Below, piece by piece: positions 30,300 to 45,757 of a stretch of DNA of 64,000 nt; positions within the stretch are counted from its first letter, which is position 1; the number at the start of each line of letters is the position of its first letter. The notes under the pieces were generated by a model. That model was not told the origin of the DNA. It ran no database searches and saw only the letters and a list, made by a program, of their open reading frames with translations. The stretch comes from Allacma fusca. Its lineage: Eukaryota > Arthropoda > Collembola > Symphypleona > Sminthuridae. The stretch covers positions 827,661-891,660 of the forward strand of contig OX359250.1 in the NCBI GenBank assembly GCA_947179485.1. Direction: 5' to 3'. The position numbers and the translations under genes were made by a program.

Positions 30300-33180
30300 G
30301 TATTCCCAAAGTATAAACAGATTCTGATGAGTTCAGCCAACACCTGAAAAAGTAACCAATATAACGACGTCATTTTCATCGTTATTTTCAAAGCTTTCCG
30401 ATTCATATCAAATTTGAGAATTGAGCGTTAGCAGACCGCCCGAGTGTATTCCCAAAGTATACAGATTCTGATGAGTTCAGCCAACAACTGAAAAAGTAAC
30501 CAATGCAACGACGTCATTTTCATCGTTATTCTCAAAGCTTTCCGATTCATTTTAAATTCGAGATTTGAGCTTAAGCAGACCGCCCGCATGTATTCCCAAA
30601 GTATAAAGATTCTGATGAGTTCAGCCAACACCTGAAAAAGTAACCAATATAACGACGTCATTTTCATCGTTATTTTTAAAGCTTTCCGATTCATATCAAA
30701 TTTGAGAATTGAGCGTTAGCAGACCGCCCGAGTGTATTCCCAAAGTATACAGATTCTGATGAGTTCAGCCAACACCTGAAAAAGTAACCAATGCAACGAC
30801 GTCATTTTCATCGCTATTTTCAAAGCTTTCCGATTCATTTTAAATTCGAGATTTGAGCTTAAGCAGACCGCCCGCGTGTATTCCCAAAGTATAAAGATTC
30901 TGATGAGTTCAGCCAACACCTGAAAAAGTAACCAATGCAACGACGTCATCTTCATCGCTATTTTCAAAGCTTTCCGATTCATATCAAATTTGAGAATTGA
31001 GCGTTAGCAGACCGCCCGAGTGTATTCCCAAAGTATACAGATTCTGATGAGTTCAGCCAACACCTGAAAAAGTAACCAATGCAACGACGTCATTTTCATC
31101 GCTATTTTCAAAGTTTTTCGATTGATATCAAATTTGAGAATCGAGCTTTAGCAGACCGCCCGAGTGTATTCCCAAAGTATAAATAGATTCTGAAGAGTTC
31201 AGCCAACACCTGAAAAAGTAACCAATATAACGTCGTCATTTTCATCGTTCTTTTCAAAGCTTTCCGATTCATCTCAAATTCGAAAATTGAGCTTTAGCAG
31301 ACCGCCCGAGTATATTCCCAAAGTATAAAGATTCTGATGTGTTCAGCCAACTCCAGAAAAAGTAACCAATGCAACGACGTCATCTTCATCGCTATTTTCA
31401 AAGTTTTTCGATTCATATCAAATTTGAGAATTGAGCGTTAGCAGACCGCCGGAGTGTATTCCCAAAGTATAAACAGATTCTGATGAGTTCAGCCAACACC
31501 TGAAAAAGTAACCAATGCAACGACGTCATCTTCATCGCTATTTTCAAAGTTTTTCGATTCATATCAAATTTGAGAATTGAGCGTTAGCAGACCGCTCGAG
31601 TGTATTCCCGAAGTATAAAGATTCTGATGAGTTTATATAACACCTGAAAAAGTAATAATGCAACGACGTCATTTTCATCGCTATTTTCAAAGTTTTTTGA
31701 TTGATATCAAATTCGAGAATCGAGCTTTAGCAGACCGCATGAGTGTATTCCCAAAGTATAAACAGATTCTGATGAGTTCAGCCAACACCTGAAAAAGTAA
31801 CCAATATAACGACGTCATTTTCATCGTTATTTTCAAAGCTTTCCGATTCATATCAAATTTGAGAATTGAGCGTTAGCAGACCGCCCGAGTGTATTCCCAA
31901 AGTATACAGATTCTGATGAGTTCAGCCAACACCTGAAAAAGTAACCAATGCAACGACGTCATTTTCATCGTTATTCTCAAAGCTTTCCGATTCATTTTAA
32001 ATTCGAGATTTGAGCTTAAGCAGACCGCCCGCATGTATTCCCAAAGTATAAAGATTCTGATGAGTTCAGCCAAGACCTGAAAAAGTAACCAATATAACGA
32101 CGTCATTTTCATCGTTATTTTTAAAGCTTTCCGATTCATATCAAATTTGAGAATTGAGCGTTAGCAGACCGCCCGAGTTCATTCCCAAAGTATACAGATT
32201 CTGATGAGTTCAGCCAACACCTGAAAAAGTAACCAATGCAACGACGTCATTTTCATCGCTATTTTCAAAGCTTTCCGATTCATTTTAAATTCGAGATTTG
32301 AGCTTAAGCAGACCGCCCGCGTGTATTCCCAAAGTATAAAGATTCTGATGAGTTCAGCCAACACCTGAAAAAGTAACCAATGCAACGACGTCATCTTCAT
32401 CGCTATTTTCAAAGCTTTCCGATTCATATCAAATTTGAGAATTGAGCGTTAGCAGACCGCCCGAGTGTATTCCCAAAGTATACAGATTCTGATGAGTTCA
32501 GCCAACACCTGAAAAAGTAACCAATGCAACGACGTCATTTTCATCGCTATTTTCAAAGTTTTTCGATTGATATCAAATTTGAGAATCGAGCTTTAGCAGA
32601 CCGCCCGAGTGTATTCCCAAAGTATAAATAGATTCTGAAGAGTTCAGCCAACACCTGAAAAAGTAACCAATATAACGTCGTCATTTTCATCGTTCTTTTC
32701 AAAGCTTTCCGATTCATCTCAAATTCGAAAATTGAGCTTTAGCAGACCGCCCGAGTATATTCCCAAAGTATAAAGATTCTGATGTGTTCAGCCAACTCCA
32801 GAAAAAGTAACCAATGCAACGACGTCATCTTCATCGCTATTTTCAAAGTTTTTCGATTCATATCAAATTTGAGAATTGAGCGTTAGCAGACCGCCGGAGT
32901 GTATTCCCAAAGTATAAACAGATTCTGATGAGTTCAGCCAACACCTGAAAAAGTAACCAATGCAACGACGTCATCTTCATCGCTATTTTCAAAGTTTTTC
33001 GATTCATATCAAATTTGAGAATTGAGCGTTAGCAGACCGCTCGAGTGTATTCCCGAAGTATAAAGATTCTGATGAGTTTATATAACACCTGAAAAAGTAA
33101 TAATGCAACGACGTCATTTTCATCGCTATTTTCAAAGTTTTTTGATTGATATCAAATTCGAGAATCGAGCTTTAGCAGAC
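30300..33180. repeat. Higher-order repeat, 1,445-bp period (10 units)
   Basis: The unit series from about 30300 recurs from about 31740 with near identity; paired landmarks are 30428/31873, 30982/32427 and the GTTCTTTTCAAAGC unit at 31240/32690. Part of the series appears a third time from about 33750. Confidence 0.8.
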
Positions 33181-34299
33181 CGCATGAGTGTATTTCCAAA
33201 GTATAAACAGATTCTGATGAGTTCAGCCAACACCTGAAAAAGTAACCAATATAACGACGTCATTTTCATCGTTATTTTCAAAGCTTTCCGATTCATATCA
33301 AATTTGAGAATTGAGCGTTAGCAGACCGCCCGAGTGTATTCCCAAAGTATACAGATTCTGATGAGTTCAGCCAACTCCAGAAGAAGTAACCAATGCAACG
33401 ACGTCATCTTCATCGCTATTTTCAAAGTTTTTCGATTCAAATTCAAATTTGAGAATTGAGCGTTAGCAGACCGGTCGAGTGTATTCCCGAAGTATAAAGA
33501 TTCTGATGAGTTCATATAACACCTGAAAAAGTAACCAATGCAACGACGTCATCTTCATCGCTATTTTCAAAGTTTTTCGATTCATATCAAATTTGAGAAT
33601 TGAGCGTTAGCAGACCGCTCGAGTGTATTCCCGAAGTATAAACAGATTCTGATGAGTTCAGCCAACACCTGAAAAAGTAACCAATATAACGACGTCATTT
33701 TCATCGTTATTTTCAAAGCTTTCCGATTCATATCAAATTTGAGAATTGAGCGTTAGCAGACCGCCCGAGTGTATTCCCAAAGTATACAGATTCTGATGAG
33801 TTCAGCCAACACCTGAAAAAGTAACCAATGCAACGACGTCATTTTCATCGTTATTCTCAAAGCTTTCCGATTCATTTTAAATTCGAGATTTGAGCTTAAG
33901 CAGACCGCCCGCATGTATTCCCAAAGTATAAAGATTCTGATGAGTTCAGCCAACACCTGAAAAAGTAACCAATATAACGACGTCATTTTCATCGTTATTT
34001 TTAAAGCTTTCCGATTCATATCAAATTTGAGAATTGAGCGTTAGCAGACCGCCCGAGTGTATTCCCAAAGTATACAGATTCTGATGAGTTCAGCCAACAC
34101 CTGAAAAAGTAACCAATGCAACGACGTCATTTTCATCGCTATTTTCAAAGTTTTTCGATTCAAATTCAAATTTGAGAATTGAGCGTTAGCAGACCGCTCG
34201 AGTGTATTCCCGAAGTATAAAGATTCTGATGAGTTCATATAACACCTGAAAAAGTAACCAATGCAACGACGTCATCTTCATCGCTATTTTCAAAGTTTT

Positions 34300-37000
34300 T
34301 CGATTCATATCAAATTTGAGAATTGAGCGTTAGCAGACCGCTCGAGTGTATTCCCGAAGTATAAAGATTCTGATGAGTTCATATAACACCTGAAAACGTA
34401 ATTAATGCAACGACGTCATTTTCATCGCTATTTTCAAAGTTTTTTGATTGATATCAAATTCAAGAATCGAGCTTTAGCAGACCGCATGAGTGTATTCCCA
34501 AAGTATAAACAGATTCTGATGAGTTCAGCCAACACCTGAAAAAGTAACCAATATAACGACGTCATTTTCATCGTTATTTTCAAAGCTTTCCGATTCATAT
34601 CAAATTTGAGAATTGAACGTTAGCAGACCGCCCGAGTGTATTCCCAAAGTATACAGATTCTGATGAGTTCAGCCAACACCTGAAAAAGTAACCAATGCAA
34701 CGACGTCATTTTCATCGCTATTTTCAAAGTTTTTCGATTGATATCAAATTCGAGAATCGAGCTTTAGCAGACCGCCCGAGTGTATTCCCAAAGTATAAAT
34801 AGATTCTGAAGAGTTCAGCCAACACCCGAAAAAGTTGCCAATGCAACGTCGTCATTTTCATCGTTATTTTTACAGCTTTCCGATTCATCTCAAATTCGAG
34901 AATTGAGCTTTAGCAGACCGCCCGCGTGTATTCCCAAAGTATAAAGATTTTGATGAGTTCAGCCAACACCTGAAAAAGTAACCAATGCAACGACGTCATT
35001 TTCATCGCTATTTTCAACGCTTTCCGATTCATCTCAAATTTGAGAATTGAGCGTTAGCAGACCGCTCGAGTGTATTCCCGAAGTATAAAGATTCTGATGA
35101 GTTCATATAACACCTGAAAAAGTAACCAATGCAACGACGTCATTTTCATCGCTATTTTCAAAGTTTTTTGATTGATATCAAATTCGAGAATCGAGCTTTA
35201 GCAGACCGCATGAGTGTATTCCTAAAGTATAAACAGATTCTGATGAGTTCAGCCAACACCTGAAAAAGTAACCAATATAACGACGTCATTTTCATCGTTA
35301 TTTTCAAAGCTTTCCGATTCATATCAAATTTGAGAATTGATGGTTAGCAGACCGCCCGAGTGTATTCCCAAAGTATACAGATTCTGATGAGTTCAGCCAA
35401 CACCCGAAAAAGTTGCCAATGCAACGACGTCAATTTCATCGTTATTTTTACAGCTTTCCGATTCATCTCAAATTCGAGAATTGAGCTTTAGCAGACCGCC
35501 CGCGTGTATTCCCAAAGTATAAAGATTTTGATGAGTTCAGCCAACACCTGAAAAAGTAACCAATGCAACGACGTCATTTTCATCGCTATTTTCAAAGTTT
35601 TTCGATTCAAATTCAAATTTGAGAATTGAGCGTTAGCAGACCGCTCGAGTGTATTCCCGAAGTATAAAGATTCTGATGAGTTCATATAACACCTGAAAAA
35701 GTAACCAATGCAACGACGTCATCTTCATCGCTATTTTCAAAGTTTTTCGATTCATATCAAATTTGAGAATTGAGCGTTAGCAGACCGCTCGAGTGTATTC
35801 CCGAAGTATAAAGATTCTGATGAGTTCATATAACACCTGAAAACGTAATTAATGCAACGACGTCATTTTCATCGCTATTTTCAAAGTTTTTTGATTGATA
35901 TCAAATTCAAGAATCGAGCTTTAGCAGACCGCATGAGTGTATTCCCAAAGTATAAACAGATTCTGATGAGTTCAGCCAACACCTGAAAAAGTAACCAATA
36001 TAACGACGTCATTTTCATCGTTATTTTCAAAGCTTTCCGATTCATATCAAATTTGAGAATTGAACGTTAGCAGACCGCCCGAGTGTATTCCCAAAGTATA
36101 CAGATTCTGATGAGTTCAGCCAACACCTGAAAAAGTAACCAATGCAACGACGTCATTTTCATCGCTATTTTCAAAGTTTTTCGATTGATATCAAATTCGA
36201 GAATCGAGCTTTAGCAGACCGCCCGAGTGTATTCCCAAAGTATAAATAGATTCTGAAGAGTTCAGCCAACACCCGAAAAAGTTGCCAATGCAACGTCGTC
36301 ATTTTCATCGTTATTTTTACAGCTTTCCGATTCATCTCAAATTCGAGAATTGAGCTTTAGCAGACCGCCCGCGTGTATTCCCAAAGTATAAAGATTTTGA
36401 TGAGTTCAGCCAACACCTGAAAAAGTAACCAATGCAACGACGTCATTTTCATCGCTATTTTCAACGCTTTCCGATTCATCTCAAATTTGAGAATTGAGCG
36501 TTAGCAGACCGCTCGAGTGTATTCCCGAAGTATAAAGATTCTGATGAGTTCATATAACACCTGAAAAAGTAACCAATGCAACGACGTCATTTTCATCGCT
36601 ATTTTCAAAGTTTTTTGATTGATATCAAATTCGAGAATCGAGCTTTAGCAGACCGCATGAGTGTATTCCTAAAGTATAAACAGATTCTGATGAGTTCAGC
36701 CAACACCTGAAAAAGTAACCAATATAACGACGTCATTTTCATCGTTATTTTCAAAGCTTTCCGATTCATATCAAATTTGAGAATTGATGGTTAGCAGACC
36801 GCCCGAGTGTATTCCCAAAGTATACAGATTCTGATGAGTTCAGCCAACACCCGAAAAAGTTGCCAATGCAACGACGTCAATTTCATCGTTATTTTTACAG
36901 CTTTCCGATTCATCTCAAATTCGAGAATTGAGCTTTAGCAGACCGCCCGCGTGTATTCCCAAAGTATAAAGATTTTGATGAGTTCAGCCAACACCTGAAA
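34300..37000. repeat. Higher-order repeat, about 1,447-bp period (10 units)
   Basis: Units around 34041-35480 recur at 35488-36930, sharing the rare ACCTGAAAACGTAATTAATGC, TTACAGCTTTCC and GAATTGATGGTTAGC variants. Edges are by eye. Confidence 0.75.
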
Positions 37001-40000
37001 AAGTAACCAATGCAACGACGTCATTTTCATCGCTATTTTCAACGCTTTCCGATTCATCTCAAATTCGAGAATTGAGCTTTAGCAGACCGCCCGCGTGTAT
37101 TCCCAAAGTATAAAGATTCTGTTGAGTTCAGCCAACACCTGAAAAAGTAACCAATGCATTGACGTCATTTTCATCGCTATTTTCAAAGTTTTTCGATTCA
37201 TATCAAATTCGAGAATCGAGCTTTAGCAGACCGCACGAGTGTATTCCCAAAGTATAAACAGATTCTGATGAGTTCAGCCAACACCCGAAAAAGTAACCAA
37301 TGCAACGACGTCATTTTCATCGTTATTTTCAAAGCTTTACGATTCATCTCAAATTCGAGAATCGAGCTTTAGCAGACCGCCCGAGTGTATTCCCAAAGTA
37401 TAAAGATTCTGATGTGTTCAGCCAACTCCAGAAAAAGTAACCAATGCAACGACGACATCTTCATCGCTATTTCCAAAGTTTTTCGATTCATATCAAATTT
37501 GAGAATTGAGCGTTAGCAGACCGCCGGAGTGTATTCCCAAAGTATAAACAGATTCTGATGAGTTCAGCCAACACCTCAAAAAGTAACCAATGCAACGACG
37601 TCATTTTCATCGCTATTTTCAACGCTTTCCGATTCATCTCAAATTCGAGAATTGAGCTTAAGCAGACCGCCCGCGTGTATTCCCAAAGTATAAAGATTCT
37701 GTTGAGTTCAGCCAACACCTGAAAAAGTAACCAATGCAACGACGTCATTTTCATCGCTATTTTCAAAGTTTTTCGATTCATATCAAATTCGAGAATCGAG
37801 CTTTAGCAGACCGCACGAGTGTATTCCCAAAGTATAAACAGATTCTGATGAGTTCAGCCAACACCCGAAAAAGTAACCAATGCAACGACGTCATTTTCAT
37901 CGTTATTTTCAAAGCTTTACGATTCATCTCAAATTCGAGAATCGAGCTTTAGCAGACCGCCCGAGTGTATTCCCAAAGTATAAAGATTCTGATGTGTTCA
38001 GCCAACTCCAGAAAAAGTAACCAATGCAACGACGTCATCTTCATCGCTATTTTCAAAGCTTTCCGATTCATATCAAATTTGAGAATTGAGCGTTAGCAGA
38101 CCGCCGGAGTGTATTCCCAAAGTATAAACAGATTCTGATGAGTTCAGCCAACACCTCAAAAAGTAACCAATGCAACGACGTCATCTTCATCGCTATTTTC
38201 AAAGTTTTTCGATTCATATCAAATTTGAGAATTGAGCGTTAGCAGACCGCTCGAGTGTATTCCCGAAGTATAAAGATTCTGATGAGTTCATATAACACCT
38301 GAAAAAGTAATTAATGCAACGACGTCATTTTCATCGCTATTTTCAAAGTTTTTTGATTGATATCAAATTCGAGAATCGAGCTTTAGCAGACCGCATGAGT
38401 GTATTCCCAAAGTATAAAGATTCTGATGAGTTCAGCCAACTCCAGAAAATGTAACCAATGCAACGACGTCATCTTCATCGCTATTTTCAAAGTTTTTCGA
38501 TTCATATCAAATTTGAGAATTGAGCGTGAGCGGACCGCCCGAGTGTATTCCCAACGTATAAAGATTCTGATGAGTTCAGCCAACACCTGAAAAAGTAACC
38601 AATGCAACGACGTCATTTTCATCGCTATTTTCAAAGTTTTTCGATTCATATCAAAATCGAGAATCGAGCTTTAGCAGACCGCATAAGTGTATTCCCAAAG
38701 TATAAACAGATTCTGATGAGTTCAGCCAACACCCGAAAAAGTTGCCAATGCAACGACGTCATTTTCATCGTTATTTTTACAGCTTTCCGATTCATCTCAA
38801 ATTCGAGAATTGAGCTTTAGCAGACCGCCCGCGTGTATTCCCAAAGTATAAAGATTTTGATGAATTCAGCCAACACCTGAAAAAGTAACCAATGCAACGA
38901 CGTCATCTTCATCGCTATCTTCAAAGTTTTTCGATTCATATCAAATTCGAGAATCGAGCTTTAGCAGACCGCACGAGTGTATTCCCAAAGTATAAACAGA
39001 TTCTGATGAGTTCAGCCAACACCCGAAAAAGTAACCAATGCAACGACGTCATTTTCATCGTTATTTTCAAAGCTTTACGATTCATCTCAAATTCGAGAAT
39101 TGAGCGTTAGCAGACCGCCGGAGTGTATTCCCAAAGTATAAACAGATTCTGATGAGTTCAGCCAACACCTCAAAAAGTAACCAATGCAACGACGTCATCT
39201 TCATCGCTATTTTCAAAGTTTTTCGATTCATATCAAATTTGAGAATTGAGCGTTAGCAGACCGCTCGAGTGTATTCCCGAAGTATAAAGATTCTGATGAG
39301 TTCATATAACACCTGAAAAAGTAATTAATGCAACGACGTCATTTTCATCGCTATTTTCAAAGTTTTTTGATTGATATCAAATTCGAGAATCGAGCTTTAG
39401 CAGACCGCATGAGTGTATTCCCAAAGTATAAAGATTCTGATGAGTTCAGCCAACTCCAGAAAATGTAACTAATGCAACGACGTCATCTTCATCGCTATTT
39501 TCAAAGTTTTTCGATTCATATCAAATTTGAGAATTGAGCGTGAGCGAACCGCCCGAGTGTATTCCCAACGTATAAAGATTCTGATGAGTTCAGCCAACAC
39601 CTGAAAAAGTAACCAATGCAACGACGTCATCTTCATCGCTATTTTCAAAGTTTTTCGATTCATATCAAATTCGAGAATCGAGCTTTAGCAGACCGCACGA
39701 GTGTATTCCCAAAGTATAAACAGATTCTGATGAGTTTAGCCAACATCCGAAAAAGTAACCAATGCAACGACGTCATTTTCATCGTTATTTTCAAAGCTTT
39801 ACGATTCATCTCAAATTCGAGAATCGAGATTTAGCAGACCGCCCGAGTGTATTCCCAAAGTATAAAGATTCTGATGTGTTCAGCCAACTCCAGAAAAAGT
39901 AACCAATGCAACGACGTCATCTTCATCGCTATTTTCAAAGTTTTTCGATTCATATCAAATTTGAGAATTGAGCGTTAGCAGACCGCCGGAGTGTATTCCC

Positions 40001-43000
40001 AAAGTATAAACAGATTCTGATGAGTTCAGCCAACACCTCAAAAAGTAACCAATGCAACGACGTCATCTTCATCGCTATTTTCAAAGTTTTTCGATTCATA
40101 TCAAATTTGAGAATTGAGCGTTAGCAGACCGCTCGAGTGTATTCCCGAAGTATAAAGATTCTGATGAGTTCATATAACACCTGAAAAAGTAATTAATGCA
40201 ACGACGTCATTTTCATCGCTATTTTCAAAGTTTTTTGATTGATATCAAATTCGAGAATCGAGCTTTAGCAGACCGCATGAGTGTATTCCCAAAGTATAAA
40301 GATTCTGATGAGTTCAGCCAACTCCAGAAAATGTAACCAATGCAACGACGTCATCTTCATCGCTATTTTCAAAGTTTTTCGATTCATATCAAATTTGAGA
40401 ATTGAGCGTGAGCGGACCGCCCGAGTGTATTCCCAACGTATAAAGATTCTGATGAGTTCAGCCAACACCTGAAAAAGTAACCAATGCAACGACGTCATTT
40501 TCATCGCTATTTTCAAAGTTTTTCGATTCATATCAAAATCGAGAATCGAGCTTTAGCAGACCGCATAAGTGTATTCCCAAAGTATAAACAGATTCTGATG
40601 AGTTCAGCCAACACCCGAAAAAGTAACCAATGCAACGACGTCATTTTCATCGTTATTTTCAAAGCTTTACGATTCATCTCAAATTCGAGAATCGAGCTTT
40701 AGCAGACCGCCCGAGTGTATTCCCAAAGTATAAAGATTCTGATGTGTTCAGCCAACTCCAGAAAAAGTAACCAATGCAACGACGTCATCTTCATCGCTAT
40801 TTTCAAAGTTTTTCGATTCATATCAAATTTGAGAATTGAGCGTTAGCAGACCGCCGGAGTGTATTCCCAAAGTATAAACAGATTCTGATGAGTTCAGCCA
40901 ACACCTCAAAAAGTAACCAATGCAACGACGTCATCTTCATCGCTATTTTCAAAGTTTTTCGATTCATATCAAATTTGAGAATTGAGCGTTAGCAGACCGC
41001 TCGAGTGTATTCCCGAAGTATAAAGATTCTGATGAGTTCATATAACACCTGAAAAAGTAATTAATGCAACGACGTCATTTTCATCGCTATTTTCAAAGTT
41101 TTTTGATTGATATCAAATTCGAGAATCGAGCTTTAGCAGACCGCATGAGTGTATTCCCAAAGTATAAAGATTCTGATGAGTTCAGCCAACTCCAGAAAAT
41201 GTAACCAATGCAACGACGTCATCTTCATCGCTATTTTCAAAGTTTTTCGATTCATATCAAATTTGAGAATTGAGCGTGAGCGGACCGCCCGAGTGTATTC
41301 CCAACGTATAAAGATTCTGATGAGTTCAGCCAACACCTGAAAAAGTAACCAATGCAACGACGTCATTTTCATCGCTATTTTCAAAGTTTTTCGATTCATA
41401 TCAAAATCGAGAATCGAGCTTTAGCAGACCGCATGAGTGTATTCCCAAAGTATAAACAGATTCTGATGAGTTCAGCCAACACCCGAAAAAGTTGCCAATG
41501 CAACGACGTCATTTTCATCGTTATTTTTACAGCTTTCCGATTCATCTCAAATTCGAGAATTGAGCTTTAGCAGACCGCCCGCGTGTATTCCCAAAGTATA
41601 AAGATTTTGATGAGTTCAGCCAACACCTGAAAAAGTAACCAATGCAACGACGTCATTTTCATCGCTATTTTCAACGCTTTCCGATTCATCTCAAATTTGA
41701 GAATTGAGCGTTAGCAGACCGCTCGAGTGTATTCCCGAAGTATAAAGATTCTGATGAGTTCATATAACACCTGAAAAAGTAACCAATGCAACGACGTCAT
41801 TTTCATCGCTATTTTCAAAGTTTTTTGATTGATATCAAATTCGAGAATCGAGCTTTAGCAGACCGCATGAGTGTATTCCCAAAGTATAAACAGATTCTGA
41901 TGAGTTCAGCCAACACCTGAAAAAGTAACCAATATAACGACGTCATTTTCATCGTTATTTTCAAAGCTTTCCGATTCATATCAAATTTGAGAATTGAGCG
42001 TTAGCAGACCGCCCGAGTGTATTCCCAAAGTATACAGATTCTGATGAGTTCAGCCAACACCTGAAAAAGTAACCAATGCAACGACGTCATTTTCATCGGT
42101 ATTTTCAAAGTTTTTCGATTCAAATTCAAATTTGAGAATTGAGCGTTAGCAGACCGCCCGAGTAAATTCCCAAAGTATAAAGATTCTGATGAGTTCAGCC
42201 AACACCTGAAAAAGTAACCAATGCAACGACGTCATTTTCATCGCTATTTTCAAAGTTTTTCGATTGATATCAAATTCGAGAATCGAGCTTTAGCAGACCG
42301 CCCGAGTGTATTCCCAAAGTATAAATAGATTCTAAAGAGTTCAGCCAACACCTGAAAAAGTAACCAATATAACGTCGTCATTTTCATCGTTCTTTTCAAA
42401 GCTTTCCGATTCATCTCAAATTCGAGAATTGAGCTTTAGAAGACCGCCCGAGTATATTCCCAAAGTATAAAGATTCTGATGTGTTCAGCCAACTCCAGAA
42501 AAAGTAACCAATGCAACGACGTCATTTTCATCGCTTTTTTCAAAGCTTTCCGATTCATTTTAAATTCGAGATTTGAGCTTAAGCAGACCGCCCGCGTGTA
42601 TTCCCAAAGTATAAAGACTCTGATGAGTTCAGCCAACACCTGAAAAAGTAACCAATGCAACGACGTCATCTTCATCGCTATTTTCAAAGCTTTCCGATTC
42701 ATAACAAATTTGAGAATTGAGCGTTAGCAGACCGCCCGAGTGTATTCCCAAAGTATAAAGATTCTGATGAGTTCAGCCAACTCCAGAAAATGTAACCAAT
42801 GCAACGACGTCATCTTCATCGCTATTTTCAAAGTTTTTCGATTCATATCAAATTTGAGAATTGAGCGTGAGCGGACCGCCCGAGTGTATTCCCAACGTAT
42901 AAAGATTCTGATGAGTTCAGCCAACACCTGAAAAAGTAACCAATGCAACGACGTCATTTTCATCGCTATTTTCAAAGTTTTTCGATTCATATCAAAATCG

Positions 43001-43459
43001 AGAATCGAGCTTTAGCAGACCGCATGAGTGTATTCCCAAAGTATAAACAGATTCTGATGAGTTCAGCCAACACCCGAAAAAGTTGCCAATGCAACGACGT
43101 CATTTTCATCGTTATTTTTACAGCTTTCCGATTCATCTCAAATTCGAGAATTGAGCTTTAGCAGACCGCCCGCGTGTATTCCCAAAGTATAAAGATTTTG
43201 ATGAGTTCAGCCAACACCTGAAAAAGTAACCAATGCAACGACGTCATTTTCATCGCTATTTTCAACGCTTTCCGATTCATCTCAAATTTGAGAATTGAGC
43301 GTTTGCAGACCGCTCGAGTGTATTCCCGAAGTATAAAGATTCTGATGAGTTCATATAACACCTGAAAAAGTAACCAACGCAACGACGTCATTTTCATCGC
43401 TATTTTCAAAGTTTTTTGATTGATATCAAATTCGAGAATCGAGCTTTAGCAGACCGCAT

Positions 43460-45757
43460 GAGTGTATTCCCAAAGTATAAAGATTCTGATGTGTTCAGCC
43501 AACTCCAGAAAAAGTAACCAATGCAACGACGTCATTTTCATCGCTTTTTTCAAAGCTTTCCGATTCATTTTAAATTCGAGATTTGAGCTTAAGCAGACCG
43601 CCCGCGTGTATTCCCAAAGTATAAAGACTCTGATGAGTTCAGCCAACACCTGAAAAAGTAACCAATGCAACGACGTCATCTTCATCGCTATTTTCAAAGC
43701 TTTCCGATTCATAACAAATTTGAGAATTGAGCGTTAGCAGACCGCCCGAGTGTATTCCCAAAGTATAAAGATTCTGATGAGTTCAGCCAACTCCAGAAAA
43801 TGTAACCAATGCAACGACGTCATCTTCATCGCTATTTTCAAAGTTTTTCGATTCATATCAAATTTGAGAATTGAGCGTGAGCGGACCGCCCGAGTGTATT
43901 CCCAACGTATAAAGATTCTGATGAGTTCAGCCAACACCTGAAAAAGTAACCAATGCAACGACGTCATTTTCATCGCTATTTTCAAAGTTTTTCGATTCAT
44001 ATCAAAATCGAGAATCGAGCTTTAGCAGACCGCATGAGTGTATTCCCAAAGTATAAACAGATTCTGATGAGTTCAGCCAACACCCGAAAAAGTTGCCAAT
44101 GCAACGACGTCATTTTCATCGTTATTTTTACAGCTTTCCGATTCATCTCAAATTCGAGAATTGAGCTTTAGCAGACCGCCCGCGTGTATTCCCAAAGTAT
44201 AAAGATTTTGATGAGTTCAGCCAACACCTGAAAAAGTAACCAATGCAACGACGTCATTTTCATCGCTATTTTCAACGCTTTCCGATTCATCTCAAATTTG
44301 AGAATTGAGCGTTAGCAGACCGCTCGAGTGTATTCCCGAAGTATAAAGATTCTGATGAGTTCATATAACACCTGAAAAAGTAACCAACGCAACGACGTCA
44401 TTTTCATCGCTATTTTCAAAGTTTTTTGATTGATATCAAATTCGAGAATCGAGCTTTAGCAGACCGCATGAGTGTATTCCCAAAGTATAAACAGATTCTG
44501 ATGAGTTCAGCCAACACCTGAAAAAGTAACCAATATAACGTCGTCATTTTCATCGTTCTTTTCAAAGCTTTCCGATTCATCTCAAATTCGAGAATTGAGC
44601 TTTAGCAGACCGCCCGAGTATATTCCCAAAGTATAAAGATTCTGATGTGTTCAGCCAACTCCAGAAAAAGTAACCAATGCAACGACGTCATTTTCATCGC
44701 TTTTTTCAAAGCTTTCCGATTCATTTTAAATTCGAGATTTGAGCTTAAGCAGACCGCCCGCGTGTATTCCCAAAGTATAAAGACTCTGATGAGTTCAGCC
44801 AACACCTGAAAAAGTAACCAATGCAACGACGTCATCTTCATCGCTATTTTCAAAGCTTTCCGATTCATATCAAATTTGAGAATTGAGCGTTAGCAGACCG
44901 CCCGAGTGTATTCCCAAAGTATAAAGATTCTGATGAGTTCAGCCAACTCCAGAAAATGTAACCAATGCAACGACGTCATCTTCATCGCTATTTTCAAAGT
45001 TTTTCGATTCATATCAAATTTGAGAATTGAGCGTGAGCGGACCGCCCGAGTGTATTCCCAACGTATAAAGATTCTGATGAGTTCAGCCAACACCTGAAAA
45101 AGTAACCAATGCAACGACGTCATTTTCATCGCTATTTTCAAAGTTTTTCGATTCATATCAAAATCGAGAATCGAGCTTTAGCAGACCGCATGAGTGTATT
45201 CCCAAAGTATAAACAGATTCTGATGAGTTCAGCCAACACCCGAAAAAGTTGCCAATGCAACGACGTCATTTTCATCGTTATTTTTACAGCTTTCCGATTC
45301 ATCTCAAATTCGAGAATTGAGCTTTAGCAGACCGCCCGCGTGTATTCCCAAAGTATAAAGATTTTGATGAGTTCAGCCAACACCTGAAAAAGTAACCAAT
45401 GCAACGACGTCATTTTCATCGCTATTTTCAACGCTTTCCGATTCATCTCAAATTTGAGAATTGAGCGTTAGCAGACCGCTCGAGTGTATTCCCGAAGTAT
45501 AAAGATTCTGATGAGTTCATATAACACCTGAAAAAGTAACCAACGCAACGACGTCATTTTCATCGCTATTTTCAAAGTTTTTTGATTGATATCAAATTCG
45601 AGAATCGAGCTTTAGCAGACCGCATGAGTGTATTCCCAAAGTATAAACAGATTCTGATGAGTTCAGCCAACACCTGAAAAAGTAACCAATATAACGTCGT
45701 CATTTTCATCGTTCTTTTCAAAGCTTTCCGATTCATCTCAAATTCGAGAATTGAGCT
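43460..45757. repeat. Higher-order repeat, 1,156-bp period (8 units)
   Basis: Segments 43460-44601 and 44602-45757 correspond almost base for base; paired positions include 43734/44890, 43953/45109 and the AACCAACGCAACGACG variant at 44391/45547. A related copy shortened to seven units (1,010 bp) lies just before, from about 42436. Confidence 0.85.
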